A stretch of 64,000 nucleotides of DNA from Enterobacteriaceae bacterium 89 (GTDB lineage: Bacteria > Pseudomonadota > Gammaproteobacteria > Enterobacterales > Enterobacteriaceae): positions 1,240,001 through 1,304,000 of the forward strand of contig RQJH01000003.1 in assembly GCA_014156375.1 (NCBI GenBank). The letters run 5' to 3'. Position numbers and translations under genes: made by a program. The notes below the pieces were generated by a model. It was given only the letters and a program-made list of their open reading frames with translations. It made no database searches and had not been told where the DNA came from. This document shows positions 57,242-64,000 of the stretch, one piece after another. Within the stretch, counting starts at the first letter, position 1. Every line of letters begins with the position of its first letter.

Positions 57242-57883
57242 ATGACATCCGGCAATCAGCCATCAGAATTACCGCTTCCCGTTTCACCCTATGCCAAACC
57301 CCTGGTTCACGCCCTGCTGCCTTATTCCGTCTCACGACTGTATTCGGTCAATGAAAGATTGCAGCCACAGGAAAACAATCTGCCCGTCTGCTATCTGATC
57401 GAGGAAGGCAGCGTAGGACTCTACCGCCGCAACGACGACAAGCTGCTGCATACCACTAAAGGTGAGATGATAGTAGGGCTGGGAAGCGCGGAAGATCCCT
57501 TTATGAGTATGTACTGTAAAGCCTTAACGCCGTGCAAAATTGGCGTACTGACCACCGCGCGTGCCCATGAGATCATCGGCGAAAAACAGCTTTGGGAGCT
57601 GCTGTCCAAACATGTCACCTATGTTTCTAACCGCTTCTATGAGTACATCCTGCAGATGACCGTGCCCACAGCCTACGAGCTGATGCGCATTCAGCTTTTT
57701 GAGCTGATGAATGAGAGCGAGGAGTTTCGCCAGAACACCACGGCGGAGAAGTACATCAGGGATAAAACGCATTTGTCGCGCAGCGGGGTGATGCGGATCC
57801 TGGCGGAGCTGAGAACCGGTGGCTACGTGGAGATGGAGGAAGGGAAACTGGTGAAGATTAATAAGCTGCCGGCTAAATATTGA
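57242..57883 (+). CDS. IprA/YaiV-family transcriptional regulator, copy 2
   Basis: The 213-residue paralogue of the preceding gene has the same beta-roll (CYLIEEGSVGLYRRNDDKLL) and winged helix (YIRDKTHLSRSGVMRILAEL), ending GKLVKINKLPAKY like E. coli YaiV. The two copies are clearly related but diverged, most alike in the DNA-binding part, which suggests overlapping target sites with different sensing domains. It has its own small upstream region with a dyad. Confidence 0.85.
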   Translation: MTSGNQPSELPLPVSPYAKPLVHALLPYSVSRLYSVNERLQPQENNLPVCYLIEEGSVGLYRRNDDKLLHTTKGEMIVGLGSAEDPFMSMYCKALTPCKIGVLTTARAHEIIGEKQLWELLSKHVTYVSNRFYEYILQMTVPTAYELMRIQLFELMNESEEFRQNTTAEKYIRDKTHLSRSGVMRILAELRTGGYVEMEEGKLVKINKLPAKY

Positions 57884-57900
57884 AGCGGTTCGATACGGAT

Positions 57901-57974
57901 TGCCTGATGCGCTGTGCTTATCTGGCCTACAAAGGCTAAACCGTAGGCCGGATAAGGCAACGCCGCATCCGGCA
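57901..57974. repeat. BIME (two inward REP units) between the regulator and alaC
   Basis: TGCCTGATGCGCTGTGCTTA on the left and GCCGGATAAGGCAACGCCGC on the right, with GGCCTAC/GTAGGCC at the centre and TGCCGGATGCGGCG-like outer arms, form a standard enterobacterial BIME between convergent genes. It also marks the right edge of the accessory segment. Confidence 0.88.
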
Positions 57975-57981
57975 TGCAACA

Positions 57982-59193
57982 TCAAGAGCCAGGCAACAAA
58001 CCATCCGCGCGGAACATGGCTTTGATGCCACGCACGGCCTGACGGATACGGTCCCGGTTTTCAATCAACGCGAAACGTACGTGAGTGTCGCCGTAGTCGC
58101 CGAAGCCAACCCCTGGTGAAACACACACTTTCGCTTCCTGCAGCAGCTTTTTGGCGAACTCCAGCGAGCCCATCCCCGCGTACTGCTCCGGAATTTTGGC
58201 CCACACGTACATCGACGCTTTCGGCATTTCCACCATCCAGCCCGCTTCATGCAGGCCTTTCACCAGCACGTCGCGACGGCGCTTGTACTGCTCGGCGATA
58301 TCCCGCACGCACTGCTGATCGCCTTCCAGCGCGGCAATGGCTGCCACCTGTAATGGCGTAAAGGTGCCGTAATCGTGATAGCTCTTGATACGCGCCAGCG
58401 CGTTGACCAGCGTTGAGTTGCCGACCATAAAGCCGATACGCCAGCCCGCCATGTTGTAGCTTTTAGACAGGGTGAAAAATTCCACCGCCACGTCGCGCGC
58501 GCCGGGCACCTGCATAATCGATGGCGCTTTCCAGCCGTCGTAAACGATATCGGCATAGGCCAGATCGTGAACCACCAGCACGTCATACTGCTTCGCCAGG
58601 GCCACGACTTTTTCGAAGAAATCGAGCTCCACGCACTGCGCCGTCGGGTTGGACGGGAAACCGAGGATCATCATCTTCGGTTTGGGGTAACTTTCGCGGA
58701 TTGCGCGTTCCAGCTCGTTAAAGAAATCCACCCCTTCCACCAGCGGCACAGAACGAACCTGAGCCCCGGCAATCACCGCGCCATAGATATGGATGGGATA
58801 GCTTGGGTTTGGCACCAGCACCGTGTCACCATGATCCAGCGTCGCCAACATCAGGTGCGCCAGCCCTTCTTTTGAACCAATGGTGACAATGGCTTCGGTT
58901 TCCGGATCGATTTCTACGTCATAGCGATCCTGATACCAGCGGGAAATAGCACGGCGTAAACGAGGAATACCACGGGAAGTTGAGTAGCCGTGGGTATCGG
59001 GACGCTGGGCCACGGTACAGAGTTTTTCAACAATGTGCGGCGGGGTCGCGCCGTCAGGGTTCCCCATGCTGAAATCGATAATATCTTCGCCGCGCCGACG
59101 CGCAGCCATTTTCAGTTCAGCAGTGATGTTAAAAACATAAGGGGGAAGACGATCGATACGCGTAAAGCGGCGTTCTGGTTTGGACTCAGCCAT
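57982..59193 (-). CDS. alaC: Glutamate-pyruvate aminotransferase AlaC
   Basis: AlaC (403 residues; E. coli 412) makes L-alanine from pyruvate and glutamate. It is a class I/II PLP aminotransferase: [19 protein letters not shown] at the N-terminus, the PLP-lysine in [17 protein letters not shown]. The C-terminus is 9 residues shorter than in E. coli. AGGA precedes the ATG, and the upstream leader carries a TGCCAC/GTGGCA stem near 59238. Confidence 0.96.
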   Translation of the reverse strand: MAESKPERRFTRIDRLPPYVFNITAELKMAARRRGEDIIDFSMGNPDGATPPHIVEKLCTVAQRPDTHGYSTSRGIPRLRRAISRWYQDRYDVEIDPETEAIVTIGSKEGLAHLMLATLDHGDTVLVPNPSYPIHIYGAVIAGAQVRSVPLVEGVDFFNELERAIRESYPKPKMMILGFPSNPTAQCVELDFFEKVVALAKQYDVLVVHDLAYADIVYDGWKAPSIMQVPGARDVAVEFFTLSKSYNMAGWRIGFMVGNSTLVNALARIKSYHDYGTFTPLQVAAIAALEGDQQCVRDIAEQYKRRRDVLVKGLHEAGWMVEMPKASMYVWAKIPEQYAGMGSLEFAKKLLQEAKVCVSPGVGFGDYGDTHVRFALIENRDRIRQAVRGIKAMFRADGLLPGS

Positions 59194-59581
59194 AGATTCC
59201 TCGGAGTACGTGAGCGCCCGGACCGTCCGAGCGACGCTGCCACCTGTGTGGCATGAACAGAAAATAACCCGAATTTTTTCCTGCTGTCGAGGGGGTGATG
59301 AAAAAATAGTGATCTCCCTGTAAAAGAGGAACTGATGACCGGGAGATTTTCTTTATCACTGCCTTATTTAGGCCCTCAGAGTAAAAGCTGTTAACATACT
59401 GACAGCAAAATATTTACCTTGGAATTCAGCATACATTCACAGCTGCCTCATATTTCTGGCCATTGCCGTCAATCCCCTTTTATTTTTATGGTTTATCCCT
59501 ATTCCCTGACGGCACGATAGCTGGCGCTCAGGCCCGAGGTTTTTTATCATAATGAGAATCTGCTCTCTTCACGGCGCTCCC
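59194..59581. promoter_or_regulatory. Divergent region between alaC and ypdA
   Basis: The 388-base gap holds promoters for both genes. Near alaC a perfect hairpin TGCCAC-CTGT-GTGGCA lies in the predicted leader, with a second GC-rich dyad (GGACCGTCC area) closer to the start codon. The ypdA side is AT-rich. No gene or repeat family is recognised in it. Confidence 0.5.
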
Positions 59582-61279
59582 ATGCACGAAATTTTTAATA
59601 TGCTTTTGGCGGTTTTCGACAGAGCCGCGCTGATGCTCATCTGCCTGTTTTTCCTGATCCGCATCCGCCTGTTCCGCGAGCTACTGCACAAATCTGCCCA
59701 CACACCGAAAGAGCTGCTGGCGGTCACCGCCATTTTTTCGCTGTTCGCCCTGTTCAGCACCTGGTCTGGCGTGCCGGTAGAAGGTTCGCTGGTCAACGTT
59801 CGCATTATCGCCGTGATGTCCGGCGGGATACTTTTCGGCCCGTGGGTGGGCGCAATCACCGGATTGATTGCAGGCACACACCGTTATCTGATTGATATCG
59901 GCGGTGTGACCGCCGTGCCCTGCTTTATCACCAGCATTGTTGCCGGTCTGCTCTCCGGCTGGATCCACCTGAAAATCCCGAAAGCGCAGCACTGGCGCGC
60001 GGGGATCCTCGCCGGGATGCTGTGCGAAACGCTGACCATGATCCTGGTCGTCGTCTGGGCACCGACAATCGAACTCGGCCTCGATATTGTCTCCAAAATT
60101 GGCGTGCCGATGATTCTCGGAAGCGTGTGCATTGGTTTTATCGTCCTGCTGGTGCAGAGCGTGGAGAACGAAAAAGAGGCCAGCGCTGCCCGTCAGGCCA
60201 AGCTGGCGCTGGATATTGCCAATAAAACGCTGCCGCTGTTTCGTCATGTCGATAGCGAATCCCTGCGCCAGGTTTGTGACATTATCCGCCGCGATATTGA
60301 CGCTGACGCGGTGGCCATGACCGATCATGAAAAAGTTCTGGCTTACGTCGGGCTCGGCGAAGAGAAATACCAGCAGAACGATCCGGGGATCAGTCCGCGA
60401 ACCAAAGAGGCGCTGCGCGACGGGAAAATCATCATTCGCAATAATGACGAAGCCTACCGCACCCCGGAAATTCACTCTCTGCTCATTATTCCCCTGCGGG
60501 AAAAGGGCGTTGTGACCGGCACACTGAAAATCTATTACCGCCACGCGCACCAAATCACCTCTTCGCTGCAGGAAATGGCCGTTGGGCTGTCGCAAATCAT
60601 CTCGACGCAGCTTGAAGTTTCCCGGGCTGAGCAGCTGCGGGAAATGGCTAACAAGGCAGAGCTGCGCGCGCTGCAAAGCAAAATCAATCCTCATTTCCTG
60701 TTTAACGCGCTGAATGCTATCTCTTCATCGATTCGCATGAACCCGGATACCGCGCGGCAGCTGATTTTTAACCTCTCCCGCTATCTGCGCTATAACATTG
60801 AATTAAAGGACGATGAGCAGATCGATATTCGCAAGGAGCTGTATCAGGTTAAGGACTATATCGCCATCGAACAGGCTCGCTTTGGCGATAAGCTGACGGT
60901 GATTTACGACATCGACGATGAGGTGAACTGCGTGATCCCAAGCCTGCTGATCCAGCCGCTGGTGGAAAATGCGATTGTGCACGGCATTCAGCCCTGCAAG
61001 GGCAAAGGCGTGGTGACCATCAGCATCACTGAGAGCGGCAACCGGGTGCGGATTGGCGTGCGTGATACCGGCCACGGCATCGACCCGGCGGTGGTTGCCC
61101 GCGTTGAAGCAGACGAAATGCCGGGCAATAAGATTGGCCTGCTCAATGTTCACCACCGCGTGAAGCTGCTTTATGGCGAAGGGTTACACATTCGCCGACT
61201 GGAACCGGGAACAGAAATTGCCTTCTATGTTCCTAACCAGCGCACGCCGGTCATCGCCCCGGCGATGCAGCTGTCATAA
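59582..61279 (+). CDS. ypdA: Pyruvate-sensing histidine kinase YpdA (PyrS)
   Basis: The 565-residue LytS-family sensor kinase has the E. coli length when started at ATG 59582 ([19 protein letters not shown]); a further ATG at 59552 is in frame. The N-terminal 5TM-5TMR LytS-type membrane domain ([20 protein letters not shown]) is followed by a GAF domain, the His-kinase box [20 protein letters not shown] and the HATPase motifs NAIVHGIQP and DTGHGIDP. It senses extracellular pyruvate with YpdB in E. coli, controlling yhjX, which is not in this window. Confidence 0.95.
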   Translation: MHEIFNMLLAVFDRAALMLICLFFLIRIRLFRELLHKSAHTPKELLAVTAIFSLFALFSTWSGVPVEGSLVNVRIIAVMSGGILFGPWVGAITGLIAGTHRYLIDIGGVTAVPCFITSIVAGLLSGWIHLKIPKAQHWRAGILAGMLCETLTMILVVVWAPTIELGLDIVSKIGVPMILGSVCIGFIVLLVQSVENEKEASAARQAKLALDIANKTLPLFRHVDSESLRQVCDIIRRDIDADAVAMTDHEKVLAYVGLGEEKYQQNDPGISPRTKEALRDGKIIIRNNDEAYRTPEIHSLLIIPLREKGVVTGTLKIYYRHAHQITSSLQEMAVGLSQIISTQLEVSRAEQLREMANKAELRALQSKINPHFLFNALNAISSSIRMNPDTARQLIFNLSRYLRYNIELKDDEQIDIRKELYQVKDYIAIEQARFGDKLTVIYDIDDEVNCVIPSLLIQPLVENAIVHGIQPCKGKGVVTISITESGNRVRIGVRDTGHGIDPAVVARVEADEMPGNKIGLLNVHHRVKLLYGEGLHIRRLEPGTEIAFYVPNQRTPVIAPAMQLS

Positions 61280-61289
61280 GGAACGCAGA

Positions 61290-62021
61290 ATGAAAGTGAT
61301 TATTGTTGAGGATGAAGTTCTGGCGCAGCAGGAGCTGAGCTGGCTGATTAAGGAACACAGCCAGATGGAGATCGTCGGCACCTTTGACGACGGGCTGGAC
61401 GTGCTGAAATTCCTTCAACACAACCGGGTCGATGCCATTTTTCTCGACATCAATATCCCGTCGCTGGACGGCGTTTTGCTGGCGCAAAACATCAGCCAGT
61501 TTGCCCATAAGCCGTTTATCGTATTTATCACCGCGTGGAAAGAGCATGCGGTGGAGGCGTTCGAGCTGGAGGCGTTTGACTATATCCTGAAGCCTTACCA
61601 GGAATCGCGCATCGTCAGCATGCTGAATAAGCTGGAAAGCGCATGGCAGCTGCAATCCGGCGGTGTCAGCGCCAGTAGCCCACATCGGGAAAGTGAGACC
61701 ATCAATCTGATCAGGGACGAGAAGATTTTTGTCACTTCCATCCACGACATTTATTACGCCGAAGCGCATGAAAAAATGACCTTCGTCTACACCAAGCGGG
61801 AGTCGTGGGTGATGCCGATGAACATCACCGAGTTTTGCAGCAAGCTACCGGCGGCGCATTTCTTCCGCTGTCATCGATCCTATTGCGTCAATCTCAATAA
61901 GATCCGCGAAATCGAGCCGTGGTTTAACAATACCTACATCCTGCGCCTGCGGGATCTGGATTTTCAGGTGCCGGTCAGCAGAAGTAAGGTGAAGGAGTTT
62001 CGGCAGATCATGCACCTGTAG
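61290..62021 (+). CDS. ypdB: LytTR-type response regulator YpdB (PyrR)
   Basis: The 243-residue protein (E. coli 244) has a receiver domain starting MKVIIVEDEVLAQQELSWL with phospho-acceptor Asp in IFLDINIPSLDG, and a C-terminal LytTR DNA-binding domain (FFRCHRSYCVNLNKIREIEP). ATG 61290 follows AAGGA 10 bases after the ypdA stop, so the two are cotranscribed. Confidence 0.95.
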   Translation: MKVIIVEDEVLAQQELSWLIKEHSQMEIVGTFDDGLDVLKFLQHNRVDAIFLDINIPSLDGVLLAQNISQFAHKPFIVFITAWKEHAVEAFELEAFDYILKPYQESRIVSMLNKLESAWQLQSGGVSASSPHRESETINLIRDEKIFVTSIHDIYYAEAHEKMTFVYTKRESWVMPMNITEFCSKLPAAHFFRCHRSYCVNLNKIREIEPWFNNTYILRLRDLDFQVPVSRSKVKEFRQIMHL

Positions 62022-62028
62022 GGAAAAC

Positions 62029-62060
62029 TGCCGGATGCGGCGTTGCCTTATCCGGCCTAC
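62029..62060. repeat. REP element between ypdB and glk
   Basis: TGCCGGATGCGGCGTTGCCT and the following TATCCGGCCTAC form a single canonical REP unit in the gap between convergent genes. Confidence 0.85.
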
Positions 62061-62073
62061 TAAACTTGTTCTG

Positions 62074-63039
62074 TCAGATAACCTGACCCATTTTCTGGCG
62101 CAAATGCGCGCCGGAGCCAAGCAGGCCTGGGTTATCGTGAACAATCAGAAACACCGGAATATCCTGAACGTAGGATTTAAAGCGCCCTTTGTCTTCGAAG
62201 CCGCCACGGAAACCGGAAGCCTTAAAGAATTCGAGGAAGCGCGGCACGATGCCACCGGCAATATACACCCCACCGAAGGTGCCTAACGTCAGCGCCAGGT
62301 TGCCGCCAAAGCGCCCCATGATCACGCAGAACAGCGATAAGGCACGGCGACAGTCAATGCAGCTGTCATCCAGCGCACGCTGCGTCACGTCTTTCGGCTG
62401 CAGATTTTCCGGCAAACGCCCGTCGGCTTTAACGATGGCGCGATAGATATACACCAGACCCGGGCCGGAGAGCACGCGCTCTGCCGATACATGCCCCAGC
62501 TCCGCACGCAGCTCCTGAAGAATAATGCCCTCTTCTTCGCTGTTTGGTGCGAAATCGACATGGCCGCCTTCACCCGGCAGACTGACCCAGCGCTTATCCA
62601 CGTGAACCAGATGTGCCACGCCTAATCCGGTGCCAGCCCCATAGACCGCAATCGGCTTGCCTTCGACCGGCTCTGCGCCGCCAAACTGGATCAGATGCTC
62701 TTTTTTCAGCATCGGGATCGCCATCGAAACCGCCGTAAAGTCGTTGATGATCTCCAGATGGGTGAAACCGAGGTTGTTTTTCATCTCTTCGATGGAAAAC
62801 GCCCAGCTGTGGTTGGTCATCGCCACCCAGTCACCGGTAATCGGACAGGCAATGGCGATACAGCCCTGCTTCACCTCTACCTTTTGCTCGTCGAGATACA
62901 CCCGAACCGCCGCTTCGAGGCTGGGATAATCAAGACCGGAATAGGTTTTCGCCTGGGAGATTTCACCAGTAGCCAGATCGCACAGCGCAAGACGGGTATT
63001 GGTCCCGCCGACATCACCGGTTAATGCAAACTTTGTCAT
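62074..63039 (-). CDS. glk: Glucokinase
   Basis: Glk (321 residues, E. coli length) phosphorylates cytosolic glucose. The ATP-binding motif [15 protein letters not shown] is at the N-terminus; [15 protein letters not shown] and [13 protein letters not shown] carry the glucose-binding residues. It is divergent from yfeO. Confidence 0.97.
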   Translation of the reverse strand: MTKFALTGDVGGTNTRLALCDLATGEISQAKTYSGLDYPSLEAAVRVYLDEQKVEVKQGCIAIACPITGDWVAMTNHSWAFSIEEMKNNLGFTHLEIINDFTAVSMAIPMLKKEHLIQFGGAEPVEGKPIAVYGAGTGLGVAHLVHVDKRWVSLPGEGGHVDFAPNSEEEGIILQELRAELGHVSAERVLSGPGLVYIYRAIVKADGRLPENLQPKDVTQRALDDSCIDCRRALSLFCVIMGRFGGNLALTLGTFGGVYIAGGIVPRFLEFFKASGFRGGFEDKGRFKSYVQDIPVFLIVHDNPGLLGSGAHLRQKMGQVI

Positions 63040-63244
63040 TCTGTTACTGCTCCACTAAAGTCAGAATAAGTCTTTGGCACACTGTAAATTCATGACGGCA
63101 TAACAACAATGACCAACTCGGCGGCGCCCGTGATTTATCGATCCCGGTCACACATTAACTTTACCGTTTCAGCATCAATTGCAATGAAGACCCCGCTTTT
63201 TAGCGGCAAAGTGTCGCGGCCTCCGCTTTAAAAAGGAAATCACT

Positions 63245-64000
63245 ATGCTCCACCCGCGAGCCAGAACCATGCTGCTGCTGTCGGTTCCCGCCCTGATTAT
63301 TGGTATTGCCTCCAGCCTGATCCTGGTCGTAGTGATGAAAATCGCCGCGATGCTGCAAACGATTCTGTGGGCAACCCTGCCAGCGGCTTTGGGCGTCAAT
63401 ATTGATTCGACAGTCTGGATTATCAGTATGTTAACCGCCACAGGTCTGGCAGTTGGCTTAGTGATTCGCTACAGCCCGGGACACGCAGGTCCGGATCCGG
63501 CCACAGAGCCGCTGATTGGCGCTCCGATGGCACCTTCCGCTCTGCCGGGTCTGGTGCTGGCGCTGATCCTTGGGCTTGCGGGCGGTGTGAGCCTCGGCCC
63601 TGAACATCCTATTATGTCGGTGAATATTGCGCTTGCCGTCGCGCTTGGCGCTCGCGTGTTCCCTAAAGTGGGCGCGCTGGACTGGACTATTCTTGCAGCC
63701 TCCGGCACGCTCGGCGCCCTGTTCGGTACTCCGGTTGCCGCTGCGCTGATTTTCTCCCAGATGCTGAACGGTAGCGAAGAGGTTCCGCTCTGGGACCGCT
63801 TGTTTGCCCCGATGCTCGCCGCGGCGGCTGGCGCGTTAACCACCAGCCTTTTTTTCCATCCTCGGTTTTCGCTGCCGATCGCCCCTTACCCTCAAATGGA
63901 GCTGGCAGATATTTTCAGTGGAGCCATTGTCGCCACCATTGCGATTGCGCTGGGGATGGTGGCGGTGTGGTGCCTGCCGCGCCTGCACGCCCTGCTCCAT
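63245..64000 (+). CDS. yfeO: CLC-family ion channel/transporter YfeO (partial)
   Basis: The first 252 residues of the CLC-type membrane protein YfeO are present; the gene continues beyond the window (E. coli protein about 418 residues). The start [20 protein letters not shown], the selectivity-filter region [15 protein letters not shown] and [17 protein letters not shown] are family features. GluP in GPEHP corresponds to the CLC gating-Glu region. Ion specificity is not known to me. Confidence 0.93.
   Translation, partial: MLHPRARTMLLLSVPALIIGIASSLILVVVMKIAAMLQTILWATLPAALGVNIDSTVWIISMLTATGLAVGLVIRYSPGHAGPDPATEPLIGAPMAPSALPGLVLALILGLAGGVSLGPEHPIMSVNIALAVALGARVFPKVGALDWTILAASGTLGALFGTPVAAALIFSQMLNGSEEVPLWDRLFAPMLAAAAGALTTSLFFHPRFSLPIAPYPQMELADIFSGAIVATIAIALGMVAVWCLPRLHALLH

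Noticed and set aside
47941-57900. Prophage or integrative element next to the tRNA
   Set aside because: No integrase, terminase, capsid, relaxase or direct repeat of the tRNA end is visible; only accessory genes remain.
59681-60694. 337-codon minus-strand open frame opposite ypdA
   Set aside because: Shadow of the sensor kinase; no ribosome site and no family resemblance.

Overview
This 64-kb window is chromosomal DNA of a member of the Enterobacteriaceae, most likely from the Enterobacter/Leclercia/Lelliottia neighbourhood. The backbone follows the Escherichia coli order yfcD-yfcE-yfcF-yfcG-folX-yfcH-hisPMQJ-argT-ubiX-purF-cvpA-dedD-folC-accD-dedA-truA-usg-pdxB-flk-yfcJ-fabB-mnmC, then yfcL-epmC-yfcA-mepA-aroC-prmB-smrB-sixA-fadJI-yfcZ-fadL-mlaA-yfdC-tRNA-Arg, then ypdK-alaC-ypdAB-glk-yfeO. 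The proteins are close to their E. coli counterparts, but the accessory insertions differ. Genus assignment is inference.

Region 1 (1-4776) is an accessory carbohydrate locus. A split transketolase (C-terminal half cut by the window edge) lies downstream of an ascorbate-family PTS (IIA, IIB, IIC) on the minus strand, with a divergent LacI-family repressor. The shared intergenic region carries a perfect CRP box and two GATAGCGCTATC-type operators. Region 2 (4780-28831) is housekeeping: redox and folate genes, the His/Lys/Arg ABC transporter with two NtrC/sigma54-type control regions, purine synthesis with a PurR box, folate and fatty-acid genes, tRNA modification, PLP synthesis and fabB with FabR and FadR boxes.

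Region 3 (28826-34317) is a compact accessory island placed exactly between mnmC and yfcL: an AraC regulator, a DUF2264 protein, a LacY-like oligosaccharide:H+ symporter and a GH88 unsaturated uronyl hydrolase, ending in a BIME-like palindrome. All its enzymes look cytoplasmic. They fit uptake and intracellular breakdown of a uronate-containing oligosaccharide, with DUF2264 as a candidate lyase.

Region 4 (34326-47940) is again core: EF-P hydroxylation, peptidoglycan, chorismate, ribosome and anaerobic beta-oxidation genes (fadIJ, fadL with FadR sites), mlaA, yfdC and a tRNA-Arg(CCU) that lacks an encoded CCA end.

Region 5 (47941-57974) is the accessory segment beyond that tRNA: a cupin protein, an unrecognised protein, the 23-residue membrane protein YpdK with a long leader, and a chaperone-usher fimbrial cluster (pilin, chaperone, usher, two-domain adhesin, second pilin, LuxR-type regulator). 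Two IprA/YaiV-type regulators lie divergently from the cluster, and the long intergenic region contains three copies of a GTCTA-N4-TAGAC dyad. The adhesin gene and the 3' end of the usher gene look AT-richer than the rest, suggesting a mosaic. Region 6 (57982-64000) is core: alaC, the YpdA/YpdB pyruvate-sensing two-component system, glk and the start of yfeO.

The parts most likely to hold undescribed biology are the DUF2264/GH88 island, the PTS/split-transketolase operon, and the fimbrial regulatory circuit with its repeated dyad. I saw no CRISPR array, integrase, transposase or rRNA gene.
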